Of a stretch of 64,000 nucleotides of DNA, positions 32,028-43,251 are shown one piece after another. The position numbers and the translations under genes were made by a program. Each line of letters opens with the position of its first letter. The first letter of the stretch is position 1. Source of the stretch: Evernia prunastri (taxonomy: Eukaryota > Ascomycota > Lecanoromycetes > Lecanorales > Parmeliaceae); NCBI GenBank assembly GCA_003184365.1, contig NKYR01000031.1, positions 124,001 through 188,000 on the forward strand, in the 5' to 3' direction. The notes under the pieces are model-generated. The model did not search any database and had not been told where the DNA came from. It saw only the letters and a program-made list of their open reading frames with translations.

Positions 32028-33293
32028 ATGAGCATGGGCTCCTTTGTGCTCGTCAAGGAAGCCTTCCACTTACATGCAGCAACTCTTGAATCCGTATACG
32101 ATCAAGGAGGTGTTTGCTCTGACCATCTGACATACAAATCTCATGTGGACAGCGAGAATCGGTTTGGTAGCTTTTCTACGATCCCCACAGTTGATTTTAG
32201 TATATACTGAGATTCAATCTCTTATTCAGGTATCGTGGTCAAAGTCCCCCAAAAAATCCAGATCGCCAACTACGTCCTCTCGTTGTCTCACAATCTGTCC
32301 ACCGGTTGGACGACAGCCTTCATCCACGGCGACCACGTACTTGCCGCCTCCCATAGCGAAGAAGACAACACCTCCACAATCTCAGAGCAGATCCGCGCTC
32401 TCATCGCAGCCACACCTACGCTTTGGGCGCACCCTCTGCTCCTCCCCACCATCCTTCTCAAAAACTACAAGAACCGCGCCGAGGTCTTTACGCGGATGCT
32501 TGACGACCAGGTGGTAAATTTGGAGCACTCCATTGGCGTGACTTTCGCCGGGCGCCTGCGACGAGAGATGCCCGCAGTGCCACAACTTCTCAAAGTACCC
32601 AGCAGGGACGGCATGCGCAAATTGACCATGGCCACGCATACGGTCTTGACAGAGATTATATTCGTTAGCCGCGTCGTCGCATTCAACTGCAACGCCGCCG
32701 CGTATCTGCTCAAAACCAGCGACGAAATAAACTCCCAGTTGCCCCCTCAGCGGCGCGTCTCACTCCTCCACCCCTCGCGCGAGCTGCGAGAAACAGCGCA
32801 GCATATGGAATTCTCGTCTACCAGCATACAAGGCTTTTGCTCGAACCTCAAAGAGCGAGTCTCATCACAGATCCAAGTGCTTTACAGCATTTCCGCGCAG
32901 ACGGACAATCGCCTGAGTGCGCGGATCGCCGTATCCAGCGGGCGCGACAGCACGGCGATGAAGACGTTGGCGTTCATCACGTCCTTGTTCTTGCCGGGGA
33001 CGTACATCGCCACCCTCTTCAGCATGAGCATGTTCGAATGGCAGGTTTCTCCCTCTGACGCTCCTTCCACCTCGTCATCTTCCACCTCCACCTCCTCCTC
33101 CACAGTCAGTATCTCCAACAAATTCTGGATCTACTGGGCGACCACTATTCCACTGACCGTCGCCGTCGTGGTAGGTTGGCGCTTGTGGTGGGTCCATGAG
33201 GACAGAGCCTACAGTGCGCAGCTGGCGGGCGAGGTGGAGGGCATGGTCGCAAAGGACGATAGGTCAAGTTATGCAGAGAAGGTTTTACTTTAA
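32028..33293 (+). CDS. fungal CorA-like membrane protein, possibly N-terminally short
   Basis: Exons 32028-32166 and 32230-33293 joined over a 63-nt intron through a Gly codon; about 400 aa. The sequence resembles ascomycete CorA-like proteins: an extracellular/cytosolic part with 'WAHPLLLPTILL', a long helical stalk ('IQVLYSISAQTDNRLSARIA'), then MKTLAFITSLFLPGTYIATLF, SMSMFEW and a second membrane helix (IYWATTIPLTVAVVVGW). The classical GMN motif of CorA Mg2+ channels is replaced by the 'FSMSMF' region usual in this divergent fungal group, so ion transport is uncertain. The 5' part seems short compared with relatives, and an additional upstream exon may be missing or decayed. It lies at the edge of a relic-rich island. 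Confidence 0.65.
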
Positions 33294-34056
33294 GCCCACG
33301 ACCTTATAAAGACTTGATAGCAAAGTTCTACGAACCATACTGCCACGCTATTCAGGGCAAGACTCGGCCTAACATCGTGTATACCAAGAGGACCATCGAC
33401 TCTGTCTCGGCAAGCAACGCTTTGAGAGAAGAAAAACTTCAGGATCCGAGCATCGACAAAAGGCTTTTCGTCGGAGCGACACTCACAGACATACTGAAAA
33501 GGTGCAATAAGTTGACTACCGAATTGAAAAGAGCGATGACTTTCTCTATGCTCTGCGCCATGCTGCCCGCTGGTCCCAAGTCATTGCGAGAGTTGCAGTC
33601 AAGAGAGGACATTCATAGGATGGGTCTTAGTCAGACCATAAAATTCCAATGTCTAGCCCGAAGCGCGAGAATTCCGGAAATGGAAAGTAATTCGGTGCTC
33701 CTGGATGGAAGGCTGAAACGCAATGTATAGGAATCCACAAGAGCATTAGGAGTCAAAACATCATTCTTGTCCCTCGGGATCTAAGTACTACAGATAATCC
33801 GTCCTCAGAGGAGCGCCAGGACTTCATTCTTCACCTTAAAGGGTTCGAATACTCACGCCCAGATCAAGGTAGATCGTCGCTCAAAGCCAACTTCGACCCA
33901 AGCACAAACATGTACCGACATCCTGATAGGCAGGGTGCCTCAACCAAGCTATTTGACAAGGAGCATGATATATATGCCGTAGGAGTCGTGCTCTTAGAAA
34001 TTGGTCTTTGGAGAACAGTCACAAGCATCTTCAAGTCCCAAATCGATCGGGTTTAG
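33294..34056 (+). pseudogene. kinase-like domain relic (HeLo/prion-inhibition type)
   Basis: A frame at 33724-34056 reads HKSIRSQNIILVPRD, FILHLKGFEYSRPDQG, NMYRHPDRQG and HDIYAVGVVLLEIGLW. These are the catalytic-loop-to-DIYAxGVVLLEIGLW region typical of the degenerate kinase domains in fungal HeLo/HET-S-type proteins. It is preceded by a different frame (33314-33730) with helical residues that may be the decayed N-lobe. There is no start codon in frame, the two halves are in different frames and the domain stops at TAG 34054-34056, shortly after the DIYA block. I read this as a truncated, frame-shifted gene relic. Confidence 0.65.
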
Positions 34057-34106
34057 CAACGCCAAATATTCATGGAACCTGAGTCCCAAAGGACGAATTG
34101 CTGAAG

Positions 34107-34721
34107 CTAGCTAGGAGGGTTCTGCCGATGGAGATGGGCACCAAGTACTATTAAGCGGTGCGGAAATGTTTGACTGGTCAGTCTGGGGTTCCGGGGGATG
34201 ACGAGCAGCATACAAAACTCGCATTTGCGTTCCGACACCAGGTCCTTGACCTCATCGATGCTGGGTCGCAACTCTAGATACTCTTGGTAGAGTTTTGCGG
34301 TAAATGGTAAATTCCTTAATTTGTGAGGTATGGTGCTGAAAATCTTGCAGCAGTGACAGTCGGAGTAGCTGGCATCTTTATGCTCCTCCCATGCGATTTC
34401 GTCGTTCCTTACCAACATGCCAAAAAAGGGTTGTCGGAGGGTTCGCTTCTTGTCCCACGGGCTATGAGAAGGTTCACGCATCTCGAAGGTATGAGCAGCT
34501 TCGAGCAGCTCGAGATCATTCAGAAATGGGTTCCTGATTTGACCGGGGTCGTCGATGAGATCCTTTGCTCGTTTTGCGCCTGCATTTTCTGGGACGCAGC
34601 TATTGCGGGTGCGCTGTTGTATTCTTCCCCTCTGATAATAAGTCATCTTCCCGAAATAGAAATCAAGATGCTTGCATACGTGCCACCCTGTTTGGGACAA
34701 TGCCATTATCTCCTGCGACAT
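34107..34721 (-). pseudogene. possible N-terminal fragment of a HET-type protein
   Basis: A 204-codon open frame with an ATG at 34721. Its second half has CHCC, followed about 45 residues later by 'VKDLVSERKCEFCMLL', a pattern reminiscent of the Cys-containing leader that precedes the HET domain in fungal heterokaryon-incompatibility proteins ('C-x2-C ... GCxxCxLL'). No HET domain follows before the stop at 34107, where the sequence runs into an opposite-strand relic. It may be a truncated gene fragment or a chance frame; its neighbourhood of allorecognition-like relics raises the likelihood of the former. Confidence 0.35.
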
Positions 34722-34769
34722 TTTTGTTGATTTGTAAAATGGCTAGCTCCTTTGGATATCACTTTGACC

Positions 34770-35304
34770 ATCAATGAGCTTGGCCGGATTTATCGACACA
34801 TGGGAAAGTACGACAAATCAGAAGAGATGTACCTAAGAGCACTAGCATTACTACCGGCGACTTGACCGGATGATGACTTACAGATCATCTGGACCCAGAA
34901 CACACTTGCGAAACTACTTGAAGCAAGATCGCATAACAGAATCCATCAAACTCCATGAGCAGGCGCTTGCCTGCCAGCAAAGAATCCTCGATAAAAAAAA
35001 CACCCACATGCATTGTGGACGTTGACCGATCTTGTGCGCGGTCACTGTGGTCATGGCGACTTTGCAGCTGCATTGGCTGTGCAAAATGAGGTCGTCAATG
35101 CAAGAGTGAAGGTTCTTAGCGACCACCACGCTGATACGCTGTAGTCCATGAATTCGATGAGAACCATTCTGGGAAAACTAGATCAATGGGACAAGGCTCG
35201 ATATTGGCATACAAGAGCCCTAGAAGGCCAGACGGTATTTAGGTGCCGAGCATGAGCATACGGTGTGGAAGTTGGGGGCTCTGGAGCGACTGCCTCAAGG
35301 ATGA
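34770..35304 (+). pseudogene. decayed TPR-repeat (kinesin light chain-type) gene
   Basis: Successive frames read as fungal TPR repeats: GRIYRHMGKYDKSEEMYLRA, then 'QNTLAKLLEARSHN', 'HALWTLTDLVRGH', 'GDFAAALAVQNEVVNARVKV', 'LDQWDKARYWHTRALEGQTV' and 'GAEHEHTVWKLGALERL'. The order and spacing match TPR arrays found C-terminal in fungal NB-ARC/NACHT proteins. Reading is broken by in-frame stops (TGA 34863-34865, TAG 35142-35144 where relatives have TGG) and by at least two frameshifts, one at an A8 run near 34996. No start codon or upstream NB-ARC was found. Confidence 0.75.
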
Positions 35305-35728
35305 TCCGTAGGCTGATGACGGAACAGGCAGCTTCGACAAAATTATAGAAAAGCGTCAGTCAATTCGGACTATCTCCTTTCCGAGGGCGTTCTTTTCAAG
35401 CTAGCTCATCGATGGGAGGAGCTTTCCGCGGTTGGATAGCAGCATATCTGAGCCGGGTTCGGTCAACGGATGGAACTCTCAAGCCTCTGGCAAAGGAGCT
35501 TTCCCGGGGTTTTGGCCAGTCTCCAAGCCTTGCGGATACGATATCTCCTTATGAAAAGGAGTACGGTGGATGTGAAGTCTGTTTTCTAATCAAGAGTACC
35601 GCAGAAGAAGAACCCCTGGTTCCACCCAATCTATTAGCTAGTTGCAAATCTGTTGGTCCATGGGTTGTTTTGATACCGAATGCAGTATAGAGCGTGCCCT
35701 ACAATAACGTCCTTTGCGTCTATCCGTA
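35305..35728. other. intergenic, possible relic tail
   Basis: About 420 bp between the TPR relic and the MITE. A short plus-strand open frame (35412-35690) has no recognisable domain and could be more relic sequence. Confidence 0.35.
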
Positions 35729-35962
35729 TCCGATAACCGCCGAGGTCGAGGCAACAAATTTCCCACTTTCTCTCGTAATAAATTTTTTTGTTATATACGA
35801 TCGGATATCTTTTAAATTATTATTATATTATCTTCTGATATAGATTTAATTTTTGAGGCCTGTGGATAATTTTTTTGAATCTAAGATTCAAGGTAGTATA
35901 GTAGTTCAATGTAGGTGAAATTCTAGGAAATTTACATTTGTTGCCTCCCGGCGGTTATCGGA
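35729..35962. mobile_element. MITE with TA target duplication (Tc1/mariner-like)
   Basis: A 234-bp AT-rich, non-coding element with terminal inverted repeats. The left end TCCGATAACCGCCG (35729-35742) matches the right end CGGCGGTTATCGGA (35949-35962) perfectly; the repeat continues as GAGGCAACAAAT after a short insertion on the left. TA dinucleotides at 35727-35728 and 35963-35964 look like the target-site duplication. TA duplication and small size fit a Tc1/mariner-derived MITE. Confidence 0.85.
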
Positions 35963-36216
35963 TAGCGTCAATATGCGTAGCCCTATCGGCACTACTTTTC
36001 TCCATTGCCAAGACCTGTGCTTACAAACTTGTACCTGGGCTTGGCATCAATTTGGGGTGGAAATTCTTTGATTGCAGAAGTGTCGGCGATGGTATTCTCT
36101 TATTTTGGAAGTCCTTGGCATGACTTCGACGCATGTACGGCCGAAATTTCTCTCACCCACACCCATTAGAGTAGGGGAAAGATCCTCTCGCAATACGAAG
36201 GAACAAGACTGCAGCA

Positions 36217-38336
36217 ATGTCTGAAGTACGAGATTACGGCCTTGATGCAGCGACTCCGGCGCAATTGAACACCTCGCCGTCACCTATGCGACCATCGCAC
36301 ATCGATCTTGAGGCTGCATTACCAAGCTCACCCGTCCATGTTTTGGAAAAAGACAATCAGCATCCTATATCCCCAATAGTGAGCAATGTTTCTTCTGCCT
36401 TTTCTCCCTGTTTCGCATTGTAATTGCATTGGTAGGAAATGCAGGAGTAGAACACTCCCTGGCCATGCTTTGGGACTCAAATCTGTTCCCAGAAGAAATT
36501 TGCTGACTTCGAACCGTGAAGGAATCCGTCAGGTTTCGCAGGCCGAACCGCTCCAACACGGCCAAGACCTACAAACCCAAAAGACAGGGTCAAGACTGGC
36601 GTCCAGGCCAAGAGCCAGGTATCGATCCTTCGGCAACGCTTTCGCACCCATCGTTGGCGCCGAGCCTGCATGCTCAGTGCGACATAACAGTCGTCGACTT
36701 TTCGCAGGATGACATCCGTCTGCAACACCTTGATAATGAGACCTTGCCCGACTTCATGGACATTCCAAGGCCTGATTGGGCAGCGTGTAGATGGATCAAC
36801 GTCAACGGGCTAAGCTGGGACGTCATTAAGCTGCTAGGAAATGACAAACATCTGCATCGGCTGGCCGTTGAAGATCTCATGAATCCTAAGAATAGGACCA
36901 AAGCCGATTGGTACTCTGATCACACGTACATCGTCCTTCCTCTACAGAAGCTTATCCATTTTCACTCCGATACCCATTGCGATTCCGACTGCGATGAATG
37001 GGACTCAGAAGACGGTATGATCAGAAAAAGGGAACAAAAGAAGGGACCTCTATCATCTTTCCGAAAGAAGAAGAATGAGAAGAATAGAAATGAGCCTCCG
37101 AAGCCCCTTGACTCGGCGGCAGAACTACACACGCCCAGCAATGGGTACATTGACCCGACGAGCAATGGCTTTGCTGATTCAGGCAACGGCTTCGTCAAGG
37201 CTCATTCTTCTTCAACCATGGATGGGCCGGTCACTAACGTCCGCACACTTCAGCGGTACCATGGTGGCCCGAACGAGGAGCGTATCGAGTTTATGGAGAA
37301 ACATTCAGCGCTCGCTTCGAAAAGTCTCGGCGTAGGTGTTGAGCAGGTCTCGATCTTTCTGATCTCCGACAATACTGTGATCTCTTTCTTCGAAACCTCA
37401 GCCCAGGACATTGAGTCACCCATCATCACTCGATTGAGTAGTCAAGAGACCATTCTACGACGCACGGCAGATGCGAGCATGATCACACAGGCTATCATCG
37501 ACGCCATTATCGACTTGGCAATTCCTGTCGCCGAAGCTTATCAAGATGCTATCGGCGAACTGGAGCTCAATGTGCTTACAGAGGCGGATATCAGCCACAC
37601 AACATCCTTGTATGTATTGACATCCGAAGTGATCCAATTCAAGAGCAATTTATCCCCCATCGTTAACCTCGTCAATGCGCTGCGCGACCACAAGAGCGAC
37701 CCTGCTGGTACGCCCGGCTTGAGCGGCAAACCTCCAAAACGCATAACCTCAAGTGTCACCATCAGTCCCATGACACAGGTATACCTTGGCGATGTTGAAG
37801 ACCACATTATCCTCATAACGGACGGACTCAGCCAGATGACGCACGCGGCTGACAACATGATTGACTTGATCTTTAACAAGAACGGTGCCCGCCAGAACGA
37901 GACCATGAAACAACTCACCGTTGTCACCATATTATTCCTTCCTCTGACCTTCTTAACCGTAAGTGCTCTTGTGTACAGCTCAAAGCTACCTACTGATCTT
38001 TCAGGGGTATTTTGGTATGAACTTTATCAATTTTACTGGTGCGCACAATCATGGCGACGGGTGAGTAAAGATCGACGGCCGAATAAATATTCCTGGCTCA
38101 CAACATTCAGGTACTTCTGGGAGATCGCAGCTCCTGTCAGTTTCGTCGTAACCATCTATTTGATGTGAGGTTTTCAGCACAACCCTCGGGCCAAGAGAAT
38201 TTTGGCTGACTTGCGTATCAGGCGCAATTTTATCAGGCAGCAATTCATGAGAAAATTGCAGCGCAGAGGCATCAATCAATCTAGGAAGAGAAGACAGGCA
38301 AAGCAAGAGTATGAGACCAAGCAGAAACGGCGCTGA
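36217..38336 (+). CDS. CorA family Mg2+ transporter (Alr/Mnr type)
   Basis: Five exons: 36217-36378, 36522-37958, 38005-38060, 38111-38164 and 38222-38336; 607 aa. The long N-terminal domain carries FRRPNRSNTAKTYKPKRQG, 'CDITVVDFSQDDIRLQHLDN' and RLAVEDLMNPKNRTKADWY, typical of fungal Alr1/Mnr2 relatives. The end has two membrane helices with the signature loop: LPLTFLTGYFGMNF, containing the GMN motif that forms the Mg2+ selectivity entrance, then 'YFWEIAAPVSFVVTIYLM' and a basic tail (RKLQRRGINQSRKRR). The GMN motif is assembled by splicing, which validates the intron at 37959-38004. A His/Asp-rich insert near residue 205 is a typical variable region. Location could be plasma membrane (Alr) or vacuole (Mnr2). 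Confidence 0.92.
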
Positions 38337-40546
38337 GTGCAGTCCATGCATTAAAGATACCCACATCTCGACGAATTTATGAAACCGCTAGCGAATCTTA
38401 TACCTCGTGCATTGTATGTACATGTATGCATGCATGCATTCCAACCTTTTAAGCTAGAATCAGACGTGCGGGACCTGCTAACGAAGAGCGCCGCTTCTTA
38501 TTCGTCGTCTCTCTGGTGCTTTTGACCTATACGTATATCTATTTACAGACGTATGACATCTCGAAAAGGTCTTGGAGGAATACGGTAAGTGCTTTGAAGC
38601 TGCGCTTTTCTATAGTACAGCCATACAGAAGGCCACATCTCTGTTTCCCACACTGACATCACGATCCCTGATCTTTTCCCCATACACCTCAATCGTGGAA
38701 AACGGCACATGAACCCCCCAGCAACTCCGTAAATCAACGTTCCCAGCCATATTCATCCCTGACCAACATGTTCTCATCCACAGCTCCTCCCACTTCCAGC
38801 TCTGACTTGTTTTCGAATCTCAATAGCCTCTCTGTCCACCTCTTCATCCACAGGCAGCAGATCGCAAAGCAGAAGGGAACAGCTCTGAGAGAGTATTAAC
38901 ATCAAAGGAAGAGGTAAATGCAGCTACTTCAGACGTGAAGCAGAAAAGGGATATCCTGCTGAGAAGACTCCCGAAACCCGAAAAGAAAACCCATTTGGAA
39001 GGCTTCAGGGCCATTCTGTTAACAGAGAAACTTAGACACGGAAGATTTCAAAGACGTTGAAAAGGGGACACGCATGAGCTCGCATTTGAATTGCACGTAC
39101 AGCCAGAATCGCAAGAAAAGTCGTTACAAAAGGGGAAGAAAGCAACGGACCAAACCAAAATGAAAGGACACAACCTCATGATTTCGCGTGCTCAATGACT
39201 GCTTCAGCCATGACTGCAGCGTGCAAGCAGGCGCTCTTCGACACCGTCAGCCTAGACTCAAGACATCTCTTGCGGCATATCCCACCGGCCGCAAACACAC
39301 ACAAACGTACGCTTGAGACATGGCCAAGTAATCCAGCAGCTCGTTTGCCAGTCTCAAAATGTCCAACTTAGAGACAGAATCGAGTCCCACGGAGTATATT
39401 CTTCTGCGTCTTGCATAACTCCCTTGTCTTTCACACGTCTCAGAACCTTCCATGTTTCCTCCCCACCCTTCTCTCCCCTCCTCACTTCGCTTCCCGTTTC
39501 CCGTTTCCCAATCCCAACTCCCTCAACCCCCCACCCTCCTAGCCCTCCTCACCACGTTACCATCCCCCGCCCTCCTCACCGCCATCGCCACCGCACCTCT
39601 CCCCTTTCCCCTCTTCCCCCTCAACCAAGGCGACAGCACCGTAGAAGTATTAAAATCAGCATGAACCGAATCACTCCCCCTGCGTTTTCGGAGCCGTCGT
39701 CCCGGCAACAGACCACCGGTGGCCGGGGGTTCCTGCGAACGCACGGCGCCGCGTCACGATGTGTGCGGGCTGGATATCTCGATGGGAGGATGATGGACGA
39801 TGTTGCGGGCGGCGCGGTTCCGCGCGTGGGCAGATGTGCGGGTGATGTGAGGTATTGTAGGCTGTGTTTGCTGTCTGTTTACTTGCAGAGATTGGTAGAG
39901 TAAGGGGGCCGATAGCAACTGACCTGGGTGTAGACAGGCGCCTCGATTATCAGGCATATCTAATGACAGGCAATTAGGGAACTTGAATGGGAGTGATTGG
40001 TCTACGTAAGATACGTCGGATTGCTCAACCGCACCTCCCTTGAAAGGCAGGCATGGACTGGAAGACAGAGGACGAAATAGCGAGGCTAAATGCTGGCCAG
40101 GAGATTCTATCTCGAATGGATTTTGAGGCTCAAGGTTCAGTAGTGGGATGTCAGGACTGAGAAGGGACTGAGAAGAAGAGCGCAAATACCACCCTCCTTT
40201 ACGATTATAACGAATGTAGACGGTCATTGTGACTGGAGGGTTGCAATTCCTGGTTCAGGGTTTTCATTGGGAAGAAAACCAGAGAAAGGAACAAGTATAT
40301 ACTTTGGCACCAGGCACAAAAGGCGTGTCAAGCATAGAAAGTCTTCCATTAAACAGACTCAAAAGAGGTTATCTAACGAGTATATGCTGAGACTGGGTAA
40401 TGGGACCGAGAATATTCTTGAATGGATGGACCCTGCTAAAGTCTCATACCTATCGTGGGGTGAATAGTGCTCAGAACCGACTTCCCATGCTAATGCTAAA
40501 AAGAACGTTATGAATTGGGAGCTCTTTCCGCTTCATCGAGCCAAGC
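38337..40546. other. intergenic, no gene supported
   Basis: About 2.2 kb. A C-rich plus-strand open frame (39452-39664, 70 codons) shows non-random residues near its end but no domain, and is not called. A run of overlapping tgcatgcatgc at about 38427 is a short palindromic repeat. Otherwise nothing recognised. Confidence 0.4.
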
Positions 40547-42913
40547 TCAATTGGCTTGCACGAATCCAGCCACTGATCCCATCGCTTTGCCAGCTCTGCT
40601 CCCACTGCCTCTGCTGCCTCGAGGGCCTGCCGTTCGCATAGACGGAGGACTGACACGCTGATTCTCCTTATGCGTATCAACTTGGGGGACAGGCTCTGCA
40701 GGCTCAACTGCAACCTCCTTGCGCTCAGGAGACGCAGGCGTCGTATCAATTTTCTGTTCTGGTGCCGTAGTTGGAGAGTCTGACTTGACCTTCGAAGCAA
40801 CCGGCAATGGAATATTCGGCGACCCTTGAGACAAAGGCTGAGATCGACTATGAATAGTGGAGACTTGGTCGACCTTCGGGCCTTCGTCAGGCTCTTGTTT
40901 CTCGGCAACAGGCGCATCGTGATCTGTGTCTTTAGTCGGCGGTTGAAGGGAGACGCGATTGACTGGATCCGCAGACGCAGGAGCTAGCTCTTCTTGTGCC
41001 GACTTTGCGGATTGGCTATCGGATATGGGTACCTCTGGCATGTCAATGACTTGAGAGGGTTCTAAAGTTTGGGTCTCTTTAGCTATGACCTCCAATTCCG
41101 CCGGTGGCTCGGCGAGAACTTGCTGAGGCACTTCTTGCGGCGAAAGAGGTGTCACTTGCTCATAGAAAAGCATGAACACCCCTCCCTGGGCCAGAACAGT
41201 GTCTTCGTCAACCTCTGTCACATCCTCGTCGCTGAGGCGCCACCAAGGCGTGGAGCTTTCAATGTCTTTAATATCATCTGCTTGCCCGCTGTATGGAGAT
41301 CGTCTATAGCAAATGTAATGACCATTCTCATGTCGTCCATAATGCGTGATGACAGCTCGAAGCTCGTAGATCTTCCCAGTGTCATGTGTCTCAATGCTGT
41401 CCTCAGTCGACAACATAGACTTAGATGGATCGACGTTCCACGTTTCTATACCGTCGTCCTTGTTATTAGAGCTTGGGTCACGACCGAGGCACCAGGGCGC
41501 CAAGTCCAGCTGCTGAGGAAACTTAACGGTAGCTGAATTCTTGCTCTGGACGCCTGTCAGCTCGTCGAAATTGCTTCGGTTGACATGAACAACCAAAGAC
41601 CTGGGGCTACGAGCGATGACTGCTTGCCGCGTTTTCGTCGTAGAGACACGCTTGTTTGACGGTATTTGACATTTCTTTAACACCTGATCCGAGAAGTCTT
41701 CGTCTTCCAGAGCTTGAGTGACCATATCGACTCTTCCCCGTAATGAGAGCCGGAAAGCTTGCGTTGCACCATCTGATGCTGAGTCCCTTCCGCCTATTTC
41801 TTGATGTGTTTTAGAGAGCAGTTGCTCCATCTGCTGCTTGGCTCGCAACAGCGTGCACTTGGCACATTCGACTCCGTTGATTGGCTCTAAAGCAGTGTAC
41901 TCATCAAGGCACGATCGAACATCGTACATCCACTGCCCACCCAGTGGAACGGTAAGACAATTGAAAGGAACCAAAGACAAGCCTTCGACGTAGCCGCACT
42001 GCTGGCACCCAACGCGCTGTGCCAAGAGACCTTCCAAAGGGTTTCGCACTATGAGAGATGCGACTTCTTCGGGAAGCTGCTCAACAGGTGTCGTATCTCG
42101 AGAAGAAGCAATACTGCTCGTCTGATTGGCTGACGTCGTCTTTGGCGAATTCGTCTGGGTAGCACTCCGGTCTACACGGAGCAATGTTTCTAGTCCACAG
42201 CTACTAGGTCCCTTCTTTGTAGCCTTCGCAGTATCCTTCTCTAATTCATCCGATATTTTCGAGAAGTACTCCTGAGCGTCCTGCTGTTGCCAGCTACTCA
42301 TGCTTTTCAGCTCCGCGGGGGTCCAAAATGTCTTTCCCACATTGGCTGGATCATTCAATCTTGCAATTGTCTCATGTAGAGCTTTCTGCGTAGGTCCTGA
42401 TGTCCCTGCTGTATTCGATGCCAGGAAAGCAGGCAGAGACTCCAGTGCAGCTAGACCTTGTAACACGCTATTCTGGTAACAAGAGTTGTCCCAATTGCCT
42501 AGACCTGGTAGACTATTGCTGGGTCGTGCCTTGAAGACACTGCCAACATTCGATATCGTCCTTGTCCGCTGAATCGTAGTCAAAATGCCTGTACCATCTA
42601 GACCAAGGACCCGTCTTATGGTGTTGCTCTTCGGATTGGAACCTGCATCGTCGTCTTGATCCTGGGCCATCGCTGGTCCAGAGCGGCTATCCAGAGGGGA
42701 CACGACCTTGGATGGAGTTATATAGACTAGGGAATTCCACACGAGCTCTGATAATGGAAGGTTGGTGTGCTCAAGGTACTGGAGGACGTAATAAATGAAG
42801 ATCAAAATGAGGATACCGTATGCTGCTGTTGTAGATGTTGTTCTTGATGGATAAGGTGAAGTGTTGTAGTCCTGCAGGTGGCTTGAGTCGTAGGAGCCGC
42901 CTGCAAAGTCCAT
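40547..42913 (-). CDS. membrane-anchored ubiquitin-specific protease (UBP1/USP30-like)
   Basis: Intronless gene of 788 aa. The start is the ATG at 42913 (MDFAGGSYDSS); the frame upstream opens only with TTG. A single membrane helix (residues about 31-47) precedes the USP domain. The Cys box reads GLGNWDNSCYQNSVLQGL with the nucleophile at Cys145. CQQCGY/CAKC zinc-ligand pairs lie in the fingers region, and the His box is 'ENGHYICYRR' near residue 545, followed by 'WWRLSDEDVTEV'. Membrane anchoring plus this domain resembles yeast Ubp1 and mammalian USP30, which deubiquitinate proteins at the ER or mitochondrial surface. The C-terminal 200 residues are Pro/Glu/Ser-rich and disordered, ending in a Gly/Arg-rich stretch. 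The usual 'GN(T)C' is replaced by DNSC. Confidence 0.9.
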   Translation of the reverse strand: MDFAGGSYDSSHLQDYNTSPYPSRTTSTTAAYGILILIFIYYVLQYLEHTNLPLSELVWNSLVYITPSKVVSPLDSRSGPAMAQDQDDDAGSNPKSNTIRRVLGLDGTGILTTIQRTRTISNVGSVFKARPSNSLPGLGNWDNSCYQNSVLQGLAALESLPAFLASNTAGTSGPTQKALHETIARLNDPANVGKTFWTPAELKSMSSWQQQDAQEYFSKISDELEKDTAKATKKGPSSCGLETLLRVDRSATQTNSPKTTSANQTSSIASSRDTTPVEQLPEEVASLIVRNPLEGLLAQRVGCQQCGYVEGLSLVPFNCLTVPLGGQWMYDVRSCLDEYTALEPINGVECAKCTLLRAKQQMEQLLSKTHQEIGGRDSASDGATQAFRLSLRGRVDMVTQALEDEDFSDQVLKKCQIPSNKRVSTTKTRQAVIARSPRSLVVHVNRSNFDELTGVQSKNSATVKFPQQLDLAPWCLGRDPSSNNKDDGIETWNVDPSKSMLSTEDSIETHDTGKIYELRAVITHYGRHENGHYICYRRSPYSGQADDIKDIESSTPWWRLSDEDVTEVDEDTVLAQGGVFMLFYEQVTPLSPQEVPQQVLAEPPAELEVIAKETQTLEPSQVIDMPEVPISDSQSAKSAQEELAPASADPVNRVSLQPPTKDTDHDAPVAEKQEPDEGPKVDQVSTIHSRSQPLSQGSPNIPLPVASKVKSDSPTTAPEQKIDTTPASPERKEVAVEPAEPVPQVDTHKENQRVSPPSMRTAGPRGSRGSGSRAGKAMGSVAGFVQAN

Positions 42914-43251
42914 TATGAGGCAGAGAGCCGGAGGAAAGAAGGGTAGAGGAGGAGTGCCTGTATGTTCAAGACAGTTCAGGAAGGTGCAAAGCCGAGTCAA
43001 GCCGGAAAGCGGGTACTAAGAGACATCTCGGGCTGGACTAGACTTGGGAGAGAAAACTTTTGTATCACTGTGGTTTCATGTGTGGAATCAAACTGCATGC
43101 TACTATGAGATGTTAGTAGTTAAAGAGAAAATTGTTATCAGGCGGAGAGAACTCCGCAAAACCGCTTTCTCACTAGCGTTCTTCAATGTGATCTCGAAAG
43201 CTTTACTTAACACTCTTCGCTCTCCACACCCTTACAAATGCTCCTCCCACG
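42914..43251. promoter_or_regulatory. divergent promoter region (USP gene / TRAPPC5 gene)
   Basis: About 340 bp separating the minus-strand USP gene from the plus-strand TRAPP subunit gene. No specific motif can be named; it must contain both promoters. Confidence 0.4.

Noticed and set aside
39452..39664. 70-codon plus-strand open frame with C-rich codons
   Set aside because: Dominated by a pyrimidine-rich tract; only the last 15 residues look protein-like. Not enough to call.
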